A DNA stretch of 64,000 bases from an uncultured Pelagibacteraceae bacterium (GCA_902569975.1 CACFWD010000002.1:49530-113529); one strand, 5' to 3'. Shown: positions 9,810-19,253, counted from the first letter of the stretch. Translations and numbers: made by a program. The notes: generated from the sequence alone by a model not told the origin.

Positions 9810-10811
9810 ATGGGTAAAAAAATTTTTTCAGGTGTTCAACCAACAGGAAATTTACATTTAGGAAATTATTTAGGAGCAATAAAAAATTTTGTCAGACTAA
9901 ATAATGACAGTGAAAATAATTGTGTTTTTTGCGTAGTGGATTTGCACGCTATAACAGTAAAGCAAAATCCAAAAGAACTTAGAGACAATATTAGAGAAAC
10001 AGTTGCAACATTTATTGCTTGTGGAATTGATCCGAAAAAAAGTATTATTTTTAACCAATCAACTGTACCAGCCCACGCCGAGGCTGCATGGTTGTTAAGT
10101 TGTGTTGCTAGAATGGGCTGGTTAAACCGAATGACACAATTTAAAGAGAAGGCCGGTAGAGATAAAGAAAAGGCAAGTGTAGGACTTTATTCATATCCAA
10201 TATTGATGGCAGCAGATATTTTGTTATATGACACAACACATGTGCCAGTTGGTGAAGATCAAAAACAACATCTAGAATTATGTAGAGATATTGCTCAAAA
10301 ATTTAATAATGATTACAATGTATATGATTTTTTAAAAGTGCCAGAGCCACTTATTCAAAAAGAATTTTCTAGAATAATGAGTCTTAAAGATGGAACTAAA
10401 AAAATGAGTAAGTCTGAATTATCAGATTTAGGCCGAATAAATTTAACGGATAATAAAGACGATATAATTAATAAAATTAAAAAAGCAAAAACAGATACTT
10501 TACCTCTGCCCGATAATATCGATGAATTAGTTAACAGATTAGAGGCAAAAAATCTTTTAGGAATTTATTCCAGTCTAACTGATTTAACTTTGGAAAAAAC
10601 AGTTGATAAATTTAAAGGTAAAAACTTTTCAGACTTCAAAGAAAAACTTTCTCAAGTTTTAGTTGAGAAAATAGATCCTATATCCTCAGAAATAAAAAAG
10701 TTGACAGAAGATAAAAGTTTTTTAGATGAAATTCTTCTCGATGGTCAGAAAAAAGCTAATGATTTTGCATCAAAAAAATTGAGAAAAATGCAGGAAATCT
10801 TGGGTTTTTAA
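9810..10811 (+). CDS. trpS: Tryptophan--tRNA ligase
   Basis: Class I aminoacyl-tRNA synthetase that charges tRNA-Trp. The HIGH-type motif appears as PTGNLHLGN (residues 11-19) and the KMSKS loop as KMSKS at 198-202. MAADILLYDTTHVPVGEDQKQH carries the tryptophan and adenylate pocket residues of the family. At 333 aa it is the usual bacterial length. It follows murJ immediately and precedes the Nfu gene by about 50 bases. Confidence 0.98.
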   Translation: MGKKIFSGVQPTGNLHLGNYLGAIKNFVRLNNDSENNCVFCVVDLHAITVKQNPKELRDNIRETVATFIACGIDPKKSIIFNQSTVPAHAEAAWLLSCVARMGWLNRMTQFKEKAGRDKEKASVGLYSYPILMAADILLYDTTHVPVGEDQKQHLELCRDIAQKFNNDYNVYDFLKVPEPLIQKEFSRIMSLKDGTKKMSKSELSDLGRINLTDNKDDIINKIKKAKTDTLPLPDNIDELVNRLEAKNLLGIYSSLTDLTLEKTVDKFKGKNFSDFKEKLSQVLVEKIDPISSEIKKLTEDKSFLDEILLDGQKKANDFASKKLRKMQEILGF

Positions 10812-10863
10812 AAAAATTTTTTTAACAAGTTCCAATTTTACAATAATTGACTATATAGTAAAT

Positions 10864-11403
10864 ATGTTCGTTCAAACTGAAACAACACCAAATCCTAATT
10901 CATTAAAGTTTTTACCAGGTACAGTGGTATCCAAAGGAGGTTCTTTTGAAATTACAAAAAAAGATGATGTAAAAAATGAATTAATTAGAAATTTAATGTC
11001 TATCAACGGTGTTGAAGGAGTTTTTTTAAGTAAGGAATTTATTTCAATCAACAAATATGAGGAAATTTCTTGGGATGAAATAAAACATATTGTTATTTCT
11101 TTAATTAATGATTTTTATTCAAGTGGCAAAGAATGTATTATAGATAAAAGTCCGTTTGAGGTTGAAGAAAATCTAGGAGAAATAGAAAAAAAAATTGTTC
11201 AAATTTTAGATCAAAAAATTAGACCAGCTGTTGCAAAAGATGGTGGAGATATTAAGTTTAAAGAATTTAAGGATGGAGTTGTGAAGGTTCAATTACAAGG
11301 TAGTTGTTCTGGATGTCCGAGTTCAACGATGACACTTAAACAAGGAGTTCAAAATCTTTTATGTCACTACTTGCCAGAAGTTAAAGAGGTTGTTGCAATT
11401 TAA
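10864..11403 (+). CDS. Nfu-type iron-sulfur cluster carrier protein
   Basis: A 179-aa Fe-S carrier that delivers clusters to apo-proteins. The N-terminal Nfu_N domain begins QTETTPNPNSLKFLPG (residues 4-19). The C-terminal NifU-like domain (about 105-179) contains KDGGDIKF and the cluster-binding CSGC at Cys148/Cys151. This two-domain form is the alphaproteobacterial and mitochondrial NFU1 type, not E. coli NfuA, which has a degenerate A-type domain. The next gene begins 2 bases after its stop. Confidence 0.94.
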   Translation: MFVQTETTPNPNSLKFLPGTVVSKGGSFEITKKDDVKNELIRNLMSINGVEGVFLSKEFISINKYEEISWDEIKHIVISLINDFYSSGKECIIDKSPFEVEENLGEIEKKIVQILDQKIRPAVAKDGGDIKFKEFKDGVVKVQLQGSCSGCPSSTMTLKQGVQNLLCHYLPEVKEVVAI

Positions 11404-11405
11404 TA

Positions 11406-12491
11406 ATGAAAAAAATTTTAGGAAATAAAAAAAATAAAGTTTTAGAAACTATTCATAATAATAATCTGGGCTCTATTGTAAGAATATTTCTCAGTAGTTT
11501 TATTTTGATATTTATTTTTTATTCGTTACCTCTAATAGTTAATTTTACTAATGATAATATTTTAAATACTAAAGAGTTCAGAAATAATTCAAAAAAAGTT
11601 TTAGTTTATACACTAGATAAAAAAAATAATAGGTCTTTGGATAGTAATGAGGAATTTGATGAAAGAGATTTACTTGTAGATATATATAGTTTAAATGAAA
11701 AAGAAACTGATGCAGTTCGGTTAGATGCTTCAACCATAAAACAGCTTTATGAAGATACAGATTATAAACTAGATGATATTAGAAAAAATAAATTAGTAAA
11801 ACCAGTAGCACTTGATTCATTTCCTCGTGAAATTAAAATGATTGAAAATACTAAAAAAAGAAAAGAGTTTTTTATACAAATTGTCCTTCCTTTAATACTT
11901 CAAGAAAATAACAACATAAGATTAGATAGAAAAAGACTCTTTAGTATTATTAATAAGAGTAATAACACTGATTTAGAAAAAAAATGGTTAGATAAAAAAT
12001 ATAAACAATACGGCATTCCATCAAAAGACCTGTCTACTCTTAAAATAAGGATGGATGAGATTCCAGTATCATTAGCTCTCGCTCAAGCGGCCAAGGAAAC
12101 AGGCTGGGGAACTTCAAGATTCGCCCAGGAGGGAAACGCATTATTTGGTCAATGGACCTGGTCAGGTGAAGGGTTAAAGCCTAAACAAGCTGATGAAAAT
12201 GAAGGTCATAAAGTTATGAAATTTAACGTATTACAAGCCTCTGTGAGAGCTTATCAGAGAAATTTAAATACGCATAAAACTTATAGAGAGTTTAGATTAG
12301 TAAGAGCACAATTAAGAGATGAAGGACAGCCATTAGACAGTATTATTTTAGCACAATTTTTAGATGAGTATGCAGAGACTGGTCAAGAATACGTTAAAAT
12401 TTTAAGAAAAATTATAGATCAAAATAATTTAAAAGATTTTGATAATGCAAAACTTTTACCCTCAAGTATGGAATTAGAAAGTTTAATTTAA
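11406..12491 (+). CDS. Bax-like glucosaminidase-domain protein, membrane-anchored
   Basis: A 361-aa protein with one N-terminal membrane segment (about residues 26-48, IVRIFLSSFILIFIFYSLPL) and a C-terminal glucosaminidase domain. The catalytic region reads SLALAQAAKETGWGTSRFA, with the likely acid Glu, followed by ALFGQWTWSGEG and the repeat-helix LQASVRAYQRNLNTHKTYREFR, as in E. coli Bax and related peptidoglycan N-acetylglucosaminidases. It probably cleaves or remodels murein from the periplasmic face. Its stop overlaps the convergent polysaccharide deacetylase gene by 4 bases. The substrate is inferred from the family. Confidence 0.87.
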   Translation: MKKILGNKKNKVLETIHNNNLGSIVRIFLSSFILIFIFYSLPLIVNFTNDNILNTKEFRNNSKKVLVYTLDKKNNRSLDSNEEFDERDLLVDIYSLNEKETDAVRLDASTIKQLYEDTDYKLDDIRKNKLVKPVALDSFPREIKMIENTKKRKEFFIQIVLPLILQENNNIRLDRKRLFSIINKSNNTDLEKKWLDKKYKQYGIPSKDLSTLKIRMDEIPVSLALAQAAKETGWGTSRFAQEGNALFGQWTWSGEGLKPKQADENEGHKVMKFNVLQASVRAYQRNLNTHKTYREFRLVRAQLRDEGQPLDSIILAQFLDEYAETGQEYVKILRKIIDQNNLKDFDNAKLLPSSMELESLI

Positions 12492-13549
12492 TTTTCAGTA
12501 ATTATAAACTGAGCACCAAACCATCTCCATTTTTCATTATCCTTAAGAGAGCAATTAATTCGTCCTCTTCTTGGAAGGAAAGCTTCCCTAAATTTGATAC
12601 TTAAAATATTATTAGTAAAAGTAATATTAGATTTTTCCCATTTATTACCTTCATTAGAGTAACAGTTTATGTTTTGAATATTTTTTTGACCCTCAAAAAA
12701 TTCTACAGAAAAAGTTGGCGGGTTATTTAATGCCCTAAGCTTTTTTTCTTTCGGTATCATCTTTTTATATTCAAGAGGATAGGTTTTAATAATTGAAGTA
12801 AATCTTTCTAATTCTCCATATTTTTCATTAATTGGAAATCTTGGTAACTGAAATTTTTCTTTATTAACATCAATTATTCCCGAATGTTGTCCAAAGGCAT
12901 AAGTAAAATTTTTGGAAACATATTGTCTCATAAATTCAGAATATTCTCCAAAAGGATATGAAAATAAATCAGGAACATATCCAAGTTTATTATTGAAAAT
13001 ATTATTAGCAGTTTCAATATCATTCACGAATTCTTGACCACTTTTATCTATCAAATATTCATGAGAATGTGAGTGATGTCCTATTGTAACAAAATCCTCA
13101 TTATTTATTTCTTTTATTTGTTCCCATGTCATGTACCCATTATTTCCAACAGGTTCAGTTGAAACAAATAAAACAAAAGGTATTTTATTTTCTTTAAGAA
13201 AGGGCCAAGCCGTATCATAAAATGATTGAAATGCATCATCAATCGTCACAAGTATTTTTTTTTGTTTTTTTGGAATATCAAAACTATTTTGAAAATCCTT
13301 AGGATGGATAAATTCATAATTTAATTTTTTTATTAATTGCATGTGCTTTACAAATATATCCATTTTAATATTAGTTGATGGATACTTATTTTCATTAAAT
13401 CGATGATACATAATAGATAAAACACCTTCATCATTTGAAAATTGTTTGATATTATCAGCTGCTGCTTTAAAATTGATAGATAAAAAAAATAATAATATGA
13501 ATAATCTAATTATTGATGCTGCTAATGAAAAAATATATTTAATGCTCAT
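12488..13549 (-). CDS. Polysaccharide deacetylase (NodB-homology) family protein
   Basis: Exported 353-aa protein. The N terminus carries a hydrophobic signal segment (LFILLFFLSINFKAAAD, residues 17-33) with an AAA-D cleavage-like site. The NodB fold follows, with LSIMYHRF, the metal-binding/catalytic VTIDDAFQSF and the second metal motif HHSHSHEYL, so a deacetylase acting on an N-acetylated glycan is likely. Substrate unknown. The C-terminal 90 residues look beta-rich and are unassigned. The ATG at 13549 makes the 5' end overlap the divergent tsaB by 53 bases. No ATG, GTG or TTG fits between residue 1 and the signal segment, so either the overlap is real or a rare ATT/ATA start is used. Confidence 0.87.
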   Translation of the reverse strand: MSIKYIFSLAASIIRLFILLFFLSINFKAAADNIKQFSNDEGVLSIMYHRFNENKYPSTNIKMDIFVKHMQLIKKLNYEFIHPKDFQNSFDIPKKQKKILVTIDDAFQSFYDTAWPFLKENKIPFVLFVSTEPVGNNGYMTWEQIKEINNEDFVTIGHHSHSHEYLIDKSGQEFVNDIETANNIFNNKLGYVPDLFSYPFGEYSEFMRQYVSKNFTYAFGQHSGIIDVNKEKFQLPRFPINEKYGELERFTSIIKTYPLEYKKMIPKEKKLRALNNPPTFSVEFFEGQKNIQNINCYSNEGNKWEKSNITFTNNILSIKFREAFLPRRGRINCSLKDNEKWRWFGAQFIITEN

Positions 13550-13883
13550 TAAAGATAAAAATATTTATAGTACCACTCATACAAATAGTAAAACTAATTA
13601 TGAAAAATTAATTATTTTAATCAATGATTTTATCAAAAATTATGATTTGACCATTAATGAAATTTCAAGATTATATGTTAATCGTGGACCAGGGAGTTTT
13701 GCAGGAATTAGAAATTCTCTTGCTGTGGTAAAAGGGTTATTTGTTGCAAAAAAAATTGACTATTATTGCTTTAGTTTTGATGATTTTGACAATTTTCAGA
13801 TTAATAAGTATGAAAATGTCCCCATTCTATGTGACAAATTTAAGATTAAAAAAAATTTGATTAATCCGATTTATATAAGTTAG
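13497..13883 (+). CDS. tsaB: Short TsaB-like protein (tRNA t6A synthesis partner)
   Basis: TsaB partners TsaD in making the t6A modification of ANN-decoding tRNAs. The N terminus LIIDAANEKIYLMLI and the motif VNRGPGSFAGIRNSLAVVKGL are characteristic, and the C-terminal end NPIYIS fits the family ending. Only 128 aa are present, against roughly 200-230 for most bacterial TsaB, so the second half of the ASKHA fold appears to be deleted. I chose the ATG at 13497 over an ATG 17 codons upstream because the canonical strand starts here. The usual downstream rimI is absent and fur follows after 8 bases. Functional status is uncertain. Confidence 0.8.
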   Translation: MNNLIIDAANEKIYLMLIKDKNIYSTTHTNSKTNYEKLIILINDFIKNYDLTINEISRLYVNRGPGSFAGIRNSLAVVKGLFVAKKIDYYCFSFDDFDNFQINKYENVPILCDKFKIKKNLINPIYIS

Positions 13884-13891
13884 AATTAATT

Positions 13892-14299
13892 ATGTCAGAA
13901 ACAATAGAATCAAAGTGTATATCAAAAGGAGTTAAATTAACTGATCAGAGAAGGATTATTGCTAGAGTGATGTCAGAGGCATCTGACCATCCAGATGTAG
14001 ATGAACTATACAATCGTGTTTCAAAAATAGATTCTAAAATAAGTATTGCAACTGTTTATAGAACTGTAAAATTATTTGAAGAATCTGGAATTTTAACAAA
14101 GCATGAGTTTAAGGGTGGTAAAGCAAGATATGAGGAATTAAATGAAGGACATCATGATCATTTAATTGATGTACGGTCAGGGGAAATAATTGAATTCGTT
14201 GATGAAGAAATAGAAAAACTTCAAAAAAAGGTTGCCGATAAATATGGATATGAACTTGTAGATCATAAATTAGAATTATACGGAATAAAAAAAAAATAA
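13892..14299 (+). CDS. fur: Fur/Mur-family metalloregulator
   Basis: DNA-binding metal-responsive repressor, 135 aa. The winged-helix domain contains LTDQRRIIARVM and the recognition helix ISIATVYRTVKLFEESG (residues 50-66). The metal and dimer domain has GHHDHLIDV (87-94) with the regulatory His cluster. It lacks the CxxC structural zinc pairs of E. coli Fur (only Cys9 is present), as is usual for alphaproteobacterial Fur/Mur proteins. In this group iron control is often passed to Irr and RirA, so Mn or Fe sensing is possible. A second Fur-superfamily gene (irr) lies at 30446. Confidence 0.93.
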   Translation: MSETIESKCISKGVKLTDQRRIIARVMSEASDHPDVDELYNRVSKIDSKISIATVYRTVKLFEESGILTKHEFKGGKARYEELNEGHHDHLIDVRSGEIIEFVDEEIEKLQKKVADKYGYELVDHKLELYGIKKK

Positions 14300-14300
14300 G

Positions 14301-14924
14301 GTGAATTTTGAAATTTTAAAACCATTTGGTCCATCAATAGTTAAAGTCGTTATGCCCAAAGAAATAGTAGTTGGGATGAATGAATATGTTGATAATTTAA
14401 TAAAAAATAAAAATGAAATAGATAAGCTTAATCATGGTAAATATTTAGCTGGGAATGTTACAAATGAATTTCGTTTAGATGTTGAATTTATGAAAAAAAT
14501 TAAGTGGGTTGAATTTTTAGCTTCTTCTTGTGAAAAATGGTTGCTAGAGGGGCACAATATTACCTTAAGAAGATTTGATATGATCGCTTCTTGGATTGTT
14601 AGACAGTTTAAAAATGATTATAATCCTATTCATTATCATAGCGGTCAAATTTCAGGTGTTGGTTATCTTAAAGTTCCTAATAACATGGGTGAAACTTTTC
14701 AAAAAGATAAAACAACAAATAATAATGGAAAACTAGTTTTAATTGATGGATCAAAAAGATTTGTATGTTCTCCTACTTATACCATAACACCTGAAGTAGG
14801 AAATTTTTATTTTTTTCCAAGTTACATGATGCACACAGTTTATCCATTTGCTGACACATCTGAAGAAAGAAGATCAGTTTCCTTTAATGCAAAAATTGAT
14901 GATGACGCAGCAAAACTTAGATAA
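14301..14924 (+). CDS. Putative 2-oxoglutarate/Fe(II)-dependent oxygenase
   Basis: A 207-aa protein starting at GTG, one base after the fur stop. The C-terminal half looks like the putative 2OG-Fe(II) oxygenase family known from marine bacteria and T4-like cyanophages: NPIHYHSGQISGVGYLKVP (His111/His113 as likely metal ligands), then GNFYFFPSYMMHTVYPF (distal His178), then ERRSVSFN with the Arg (190/191) that would bind 2-oxoglutarate. The substrate is not predictable. Its end overlaps miaB by 23 bases, so it sits inside the fur-miaB operon. Identity as an oxygenase is inferred from the motif spacing. Confidence 0.78.
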   Translation: MNFEILKPFGPSIVKVVMPKEIVVGMNEYVDNLIKNKNEIDKLNHGKYLAGNVTNEFRLDVEFMKKIKWVEFLASSCEKWLLEGHNITLRRFDMIASWIVRQFKNDYNPIHYHSGQISGVGYLKVPNNMGETFQKDKTTNNNGKLVLIDGSKRFVCSPTYTITPEVGNFYFFPSYMMHTVYPFADTSEERRSVSFNAKIDDDAAKLR

Positions 14925-16260
14925 TTTTAAACAAAAAAAAAAAATATTTATTAGGACATTTGGTTGTCAGATGAATGAGTATGATTCTAATCGAATATAT
15001 GACACAGTTAAAAAAATTGGTTATGAAAAAACTGAAAATTATGAAGAAGCTAACTGTTATTTATTAAATACATGCCATATAAGAGATAAGGCAAAAGAAA
15101 AAGTTTACCACGAAATAGGAAGGGTAAAAAAAAAATTTAGATCAAAATCAAAACCCTTAGTTATTGTAGCAGGATGTGTTGCTCAAGCAGAACATGAGGA
15201 AATGTTAAAAAGAGAACCTTTTATTGATCTAGTTTTGGGGCCTCAAGCTTACCATAAAATCAATGACACAATTTTAAAACATCAAGTAAAAAAGGAAAAA
15301 TGGGAAGAAACTGATTTTGATGCGATAAGCAAATTTAAATATTTAAGTAAAATCAAAAATCAAAAATCAAAAATTTCCTCATTCTTAACTATTCAGGAAG
15401 GTTGTGACAAGTTTTGTCATTTTTGCGTAGTCCCTTATACAAGAGGACCTGAATACTCCAGACCTTTTGATCAAATTATTAATGAGACTAAAGAATTAGT
15501 CAATAATGGTACAAAGGAAATCATACTTTTAGGACAAAATGTTAATGCTTACAACTTTGAAAATTACAAATTATCAAATTTAATTTATGAACTTGAAAAG
15601 ATTTCAGAAATTAAAAGAATTCGTTATACAACATCTCATCCAAAAGATATGACTGACGATTTAATTAATGTTTATAAAAATTCAAAAAAATTAATGCCAC
15701 TAGTTCATCTACCTGTGCAAAGTGGCTCAGATAAGATTTTAGACTTAATGAATAGAAAGCATTCAATTAAAACCTATTTAGAAATCTTTAACAGGTTAAA
15801 AAAAATTAATTCAAATATTAAATTTTCAAGCGACTTTATTATCGCTTATCCAGGTGAGGATGAAAATGATTTTGAAGACACAATAAAACTTATTGATGAA
15901 ATTGAATTTATTAATTCATTCTCATTTATTTTTAGCCCAAGACCAGGTACAGTTGCAGCAAAATTACCCTTAATAGATAGAAAAAAATCATTAGAGAGAT
16001 TAGAAGTTGTTCAACAAAAACTGTTTAATAATCAAATAAAACTTAATAAAAAATTAGAAAACTCGACAATTAATGTTCTTGTAGAAAACCGAACAGACGA
16101 TAAATCTAAACTTTTTGGTAGATCAGAATACATGACTTCAGTTTTATTTAGTGGTAGTGATGACTTGATAGGAAAAGTTGTGAAAGTTAAAATTAACAAT
16201 AGTAATCAAAATACTTTATTTGGCGAAGCTATTAAAAAAATAAATCAAAAGGTGGCTTAA
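14902..16260 (+). CDS. miaB: tRNA-2-methylthio-N6-dimethylallyladenosine synthase MiaB
   Basis: Radical SAM enzyme that adds the 2-methylthio group to i6A37 of tRNAs. The N-terminal UPF0004 domain carries the three auxiliary-cluster cysteines in TFGCQMNEYDS, LLNTCHIRDKA and VAGCVAQAE. The radical SAM motif is CDKFCHFCVVPYTRGPE, and a TRAM domain ends the protein (about 390-450). I start at the ATG at 14902 (452 aa). Longer in-frame starts (14848, 14899) only extend further into the oxygenase gene. Followed closely by phoH, as in E. coli miaB-ybeZ-ybeY-lnt. Confidence 0.97.
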   Translation: MTQQNLDNFKQKKKIFIRTFGCQMNEYDSNRIYDTVKKIGYEKTENYEEANCYLLNTCHIRDKAKEKVYHEIGRVKKKFRSKSKPLVIVAGCVAQAEHEEMLKREPFIDLVLGPQAYHKINDTILKHQVKKEKWEETDFDAISKFKYLSKIKNQKSKISSFLTIQEGCDKFCHFCVVPYTRGPEYSRPFDQIINETKELVNNGTKEIILLGQNVNAYNFENYKLSNLIYELEKISEIKRIRYTTSHPKDMTDDLINVYKNSKKLMPLVHLPVQSGSDKILDLMNRKHSIKTYLEIFNRLKKINSNIKFSSDFIIAYPGEDENDFEDTIKLIDEIEFINSFSFIFSPRPGTVAAKLPLIDRKKSLERLEVVQQKLFNNQIKLNKKLENSTINVLVENRTDDKSKLFGRSEYMTSVLFSGSDDLIGKVVKVKINNSNQNTLFGEAIKKINQKVA

Positions 16261-16263
16261 GAT

Positions 16264-17262
16264 TTGAGCACAAGCATAAAGAAAAATTTTGTTAATAATT
16301 TAAAGTTTGTATATTCTGATAATAATACACTTAGTGTCATTTTTGATGATAACGATTTGTTAATGGGTATTGTTGGAGAATTTAATAAGAACCTTAAGGA
16401 ACTTGAGAGAATCACAGAATCGAATTTATATTCAAGAGGAAATTCTATTTTAATTAAATCCTCACCAGATAAAAATGAAATTGTCAAAAATGCAATTCAA
16501 TTTTTAGTAAATCAATTCATTAATAATGGAAATATAGAAAATAAAGATATACTGTCGTCTATTGATAAATTTATGATTGAAGAAAAAGTTAAAAATCAAA
16601 ATGTTACAGATATTATCAAGACTCCGAAAAAATCTATAATTCCAAGATCTGAGAAACAAAAAAAATATGTGAGAGCTCTAAGACAGAGTGATATTGTCAT
16701 TTCAGCAGGACCAGCAGGTACTGGAAAAACATTTTTAGCTGTAGCAGTTGGCTTAACAATGTTACTTGAAAAAAAAATTGAAAGAATAATTTTATCAAGA
16801 CCAGCTGTGGAAGCAGGTGAGAGACTTGGTTTTTTACCAGGTGATATGAAAGAAAAAGTAGACCCTTATTTAAGGCCTCTGTATGATTCTTTATATGATT
16901 TATTTCATTTTGAAAAAATTCAAAGAATGATTGAAATAGGGGATATTGAGATAGCTCCTCTGGCATTTATGCGAGGCAGAACTTTGAAAAACTCATTTGC
17001 TATTTTAGATGAGGCTCAAAATGCGTCTGATACACAAATAAAAATGTTTCTTACAAGAATTGGAGAAAATTCTAAAATAGTGGTAAATGGAGATCCATCA
17101 CAAATAGACTTACCTAATAAAAATATGTCTGGATTAGATAGATCAAAAAAGTTATTATCTCATTTAAATGAAATTTCGGTAATTGATTTTGATCATTCAG
17201 ATGTTGTTAGACACCCTTTAGTTTCCAAGATTGTTAAAGCTTATAGCAATCATAATGATTAG
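16264..17262 (+). CDS. ybeZ: PhoH-like ATPase (YbeZ)
   Basis: Cytoplasmic P-loop ATPase of the PhoH family, functionally tied to YbeY in rRNA maturation. The N-terminal KH-like region spans about residues 1-110. The ATPase domain has Walker A GPAGTGKT at 149-156, the signature LSRPAVEAGERLGFLPGD, Walker B FAILDEAQN and NGDPSQIDLP. The start is TTG, 3 bases after the miaB stop, giving 332 aa. Its last 8 bases overlap ybeY. The ybeX/corC gene that often accompanies this cluster is missing. Confidence 0.95.
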   Translation: MSTSIKKNFVNNLKFVYSDNNTLSVIFDDNDLLMGIVGEFNKNLKELERITESNLYSRGNSILIKSSPDKNEIVKNAIQFLVNQFINNGNIENKDILSSIDKFMIEEKVKNQNVTDIIKTPKKSIIPRSEKQKKYVRALRQSDIVISAGPAGTGKTFLAVAVGLTMLLEKKIERIILSRPAVEAGERLGFLPGDMKEKVDPYLRPLYDSLYDLFHFEKIQRMIEIGDIEIAPLAFMRGRTLKNSFAILDEAQNASDTQIKMFLTRIGENSKIVVNGDPSQIDLPNKNMSGLDRSKKLLSHLNEISVIDFDHSDVVRHPLVSKIVKAYSNHND

Positions 17263-17716
17263 TATAGAAGTTGTATCTGATGAGGAAAATTGGTCAAAAA
17301 AAATAAAAAAAGTTGAGATTTTTTTTAAATCTTTATGTAAATCTTTTCCAAGGAAATATCAGTTCTTAAATAAGAAAATATTCATTACATTATTCTTATC
17401 AAATAATAAGAGTATTAAAAAACTTAATAAAAGATTTAGAAAACGAAATAAGGCAACTGATGTTTTATCGTTCCCATTTGAGAAAAAGACAAAAATAAAA
17501 AACAATTTATACTTAGGTGATATTGTAATTAGCTTCAATTTTATGGATAAACCTAAAAATCAAAAAATAAATTTGTTCAAGGATAAAGTTATTAAAACAT
17601 TTATTCATGGATTTTTACATTTATTAGGTTTTGATCACATGAAACAGAGTGATTATAAAAAAATGCTTAAGGAAGAACAAAATATTTATCATTCAGTTAT
17701 CAAAAAAATTAATTAA
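17255..17716 (+). CDS. ybeY: Endoribonuclease YbeY (rRNA maturation factor)
   Basis: Zinc-dependent endoribonuclease for 16S rRNA 3'-end processing and ribosome quality control. The hallmark HGFLHLLGFDH (H-x3-H-x5-H) lies near the C terminus, preceded by TDVLSFPF and YLGDIVIS, both family-typical. I chose the ATG at 17255 (153 aa), which overlaps phoH by 8 bases. A longer reading from 17231 would only add residues that duplicate the phoH end. lnt follows at once. Confidence 0.96.
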   Translation: MISIEVVSDEENWSKKIKKVEIFFKSLCKSFPRKYQFLNKKIFITLFLSNNKSIKKLNKRFRKRNKATDVLSFPFEKKTKIKNNLYLGDIVISFNFMDKPKNQKINLFKDKVIKTFIHGFLHLLGFDHMKQSDYKKMLKEEQNIYHSVIKKIN

Positions 17717-17717
17717 A

Positions 17718-19253
17718 TTGAAAAAAAAAATTTATTTAGAATACTTACTCTTATCTGTGCTCGGTGCGTTAACATCTTTAAGTTTGCCACCATATAATTA
17801 TTTATTTATTAATTTTTTTACATTAGGTTTATTTTTTATTTTTATATTTCAAAAAAAAAAATTTGCTAAAAAACAACAACCTTTTGTATATGGATGGTTT
17901 TTTGGCTTTGGATATTTTCTTACTAATTTATATTGGATAACAATTTCACTAACTTTTGATGAAAATTATAATTATCTAATCCCTTTGGCTTTAGTTTTAA
18001 TTCCATCTTTTCTCGCATTATTTTATGGTTTAGCGACTTATTGTTTTTTCTTAATAAAAATAAAAAAACCTCTTAGTAATTTATTTCTATTTTCACTTTT
18101 ATTTGGTTTAACTGAATTTTTGAGAGGAAATATTCTAACTGGTTTTCCCTGGAATTTAATTGCATATAGCTTTTCAGAAAATCTTGAGATAATTCAAATA
18201 ATATCTTTTATCGGGACTTATAGTTTTAATGTTCTTTGTATATCATTTTTTGCTAGTCCAGCAATTTTTTTAATAAGAGAAAATAGAAATGAGATTTTTG
18301 TGTGTATTTTTTTGTTATTATCTCCAATTATCTTATACTCAATTGGGTCTTCAAAAATAAATTCTTTTCAATCATTAAAAATTCAAAATAACAAATACGT
18401 AATTAGAGTGATAAGTTCAAATATAGATTTAGAAAAATTTTATGGAAACTCTGACACAGTAGAGGTAATTAGTGATTTAATTGAAATAAGCGAACCCGAT
18501 CCAAATACTAAAATGATTTTTTTATGGCCTGAAGGAATAATACCAAACATTAATCAAAAAGAATTCAAAGAATTTAATTTTTTGTTCGAAAAAAAATTTA
18601 ATGAAAATCATTTGCTAGCAATAGGAATAAACAGTTTTTTAAAAGATGAAAATGAAAATAAATTTTATAATACTTTTTCAATATACGACAATAAACTTCA
18701 TCTTATTGATGACTATAAAAAAGTTAAACTAGTACCTTTTGGTGAATTTTTACCTTTTGAAAAAATTTTAGGTAGAATAGGATTAAAATCTTTATCTAAC
18801 AACTACCAATCTTTTAGCAAAGGTAAATTTAGAGAAATAATTTCAATAGACAACGAAGAATTTAAATTCAAAATTTTACCACTTATTTGTTATGAAATTA
18901 TTTACTCAGGAAATATTTTTAAAGATAACAATTTTGATTATATAGTAAATGTTTCTGAAGATGGATGGTTTGGAGACTCTATCGGACCACATCAACATTT
19001 TACTCATAGTATATTTAGAGCAATTGAAAGCGGAAAATATATATTAAGATCTGCTAATAATGGAATTTCAGCTATAATTAATCCTACTGGCATTACTGAG
19101 AAAAAAATAGAACTTGAGCAAATTGGATACATAGATTTTTACGAAACAAGAGTTTTAAATGAAACAATATTTTCAAGATATGGGAATAAAATGTTTTTAA
19201 ACATAATTTTATTATATATTTTTTTGATATTTTCATTTAATAGAATTTTCTAA
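17718..19253 (+). CDS. lnt: Apolipoprotein N-acyltransferase
   Basis: Inner-membrane enzyme that transfers the third acyl chain to the N-terminal Cys of lipoproteins. The first half has about six membrane helices ([21 protein letters not shown] onwards, with NLYWITISL and [13 protein letters not shown]). The periplasmic nitrilase-like domain carries the catalytic triad regions WPEGIIP (Glu), [10 protein letters not shown] (Lys) and [11 protein letters not shown] (Cys), followed by [18 protein letters not shown] start at TTG 17718, just after the ybeY stop (511 aa). An ATG at 17649 would overlap ybeY by 68 bases. metK starts at its stop codon. Confidence 0.95.
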   Translation: MKKKIYLEYLLLSVLGALTSLSLPPYNYLFINFFTLGLFFIFIFQKKKFAKKQQPFVYGWFFGFGYFLTNLYWITISLTFDENYNYLIPLALVLIPSFLALFYGLATYCFFLIKIKKPLSNLFLFSLLFGLTEFLRGNILTGFPWNLIAYSFSENLEIIQIISFIGTYSFNVLCISFFASPAIFLIRENRNEIFVCIFLLLSPIILYSIGSSKINSFQSLKIQNNKYVIRVISSNIDLEKFYGNSDTVEVISDLIEISEPDPNTKMIFLWPEGIIPNINQKEFKEFNFLFEKKFNENHLLAIGINSFLKDENENKFYNTFSIYDNKLHLIDDYKKVKLVPFGEFLPFEKILGRIGLKSLSNNYQSFSKGKFREIISIDNEEFKFKILPLICYEIIYSGNIFKDNNFDYIVNVSEDGWFGDSIGPHQHFTHSIFRAIESGKYILRSANNGISAIINPTGITEKKIELEQIGYIDFYETRVLNETIFSRYGNKMFLNIILLYIFLIFSFNRIF

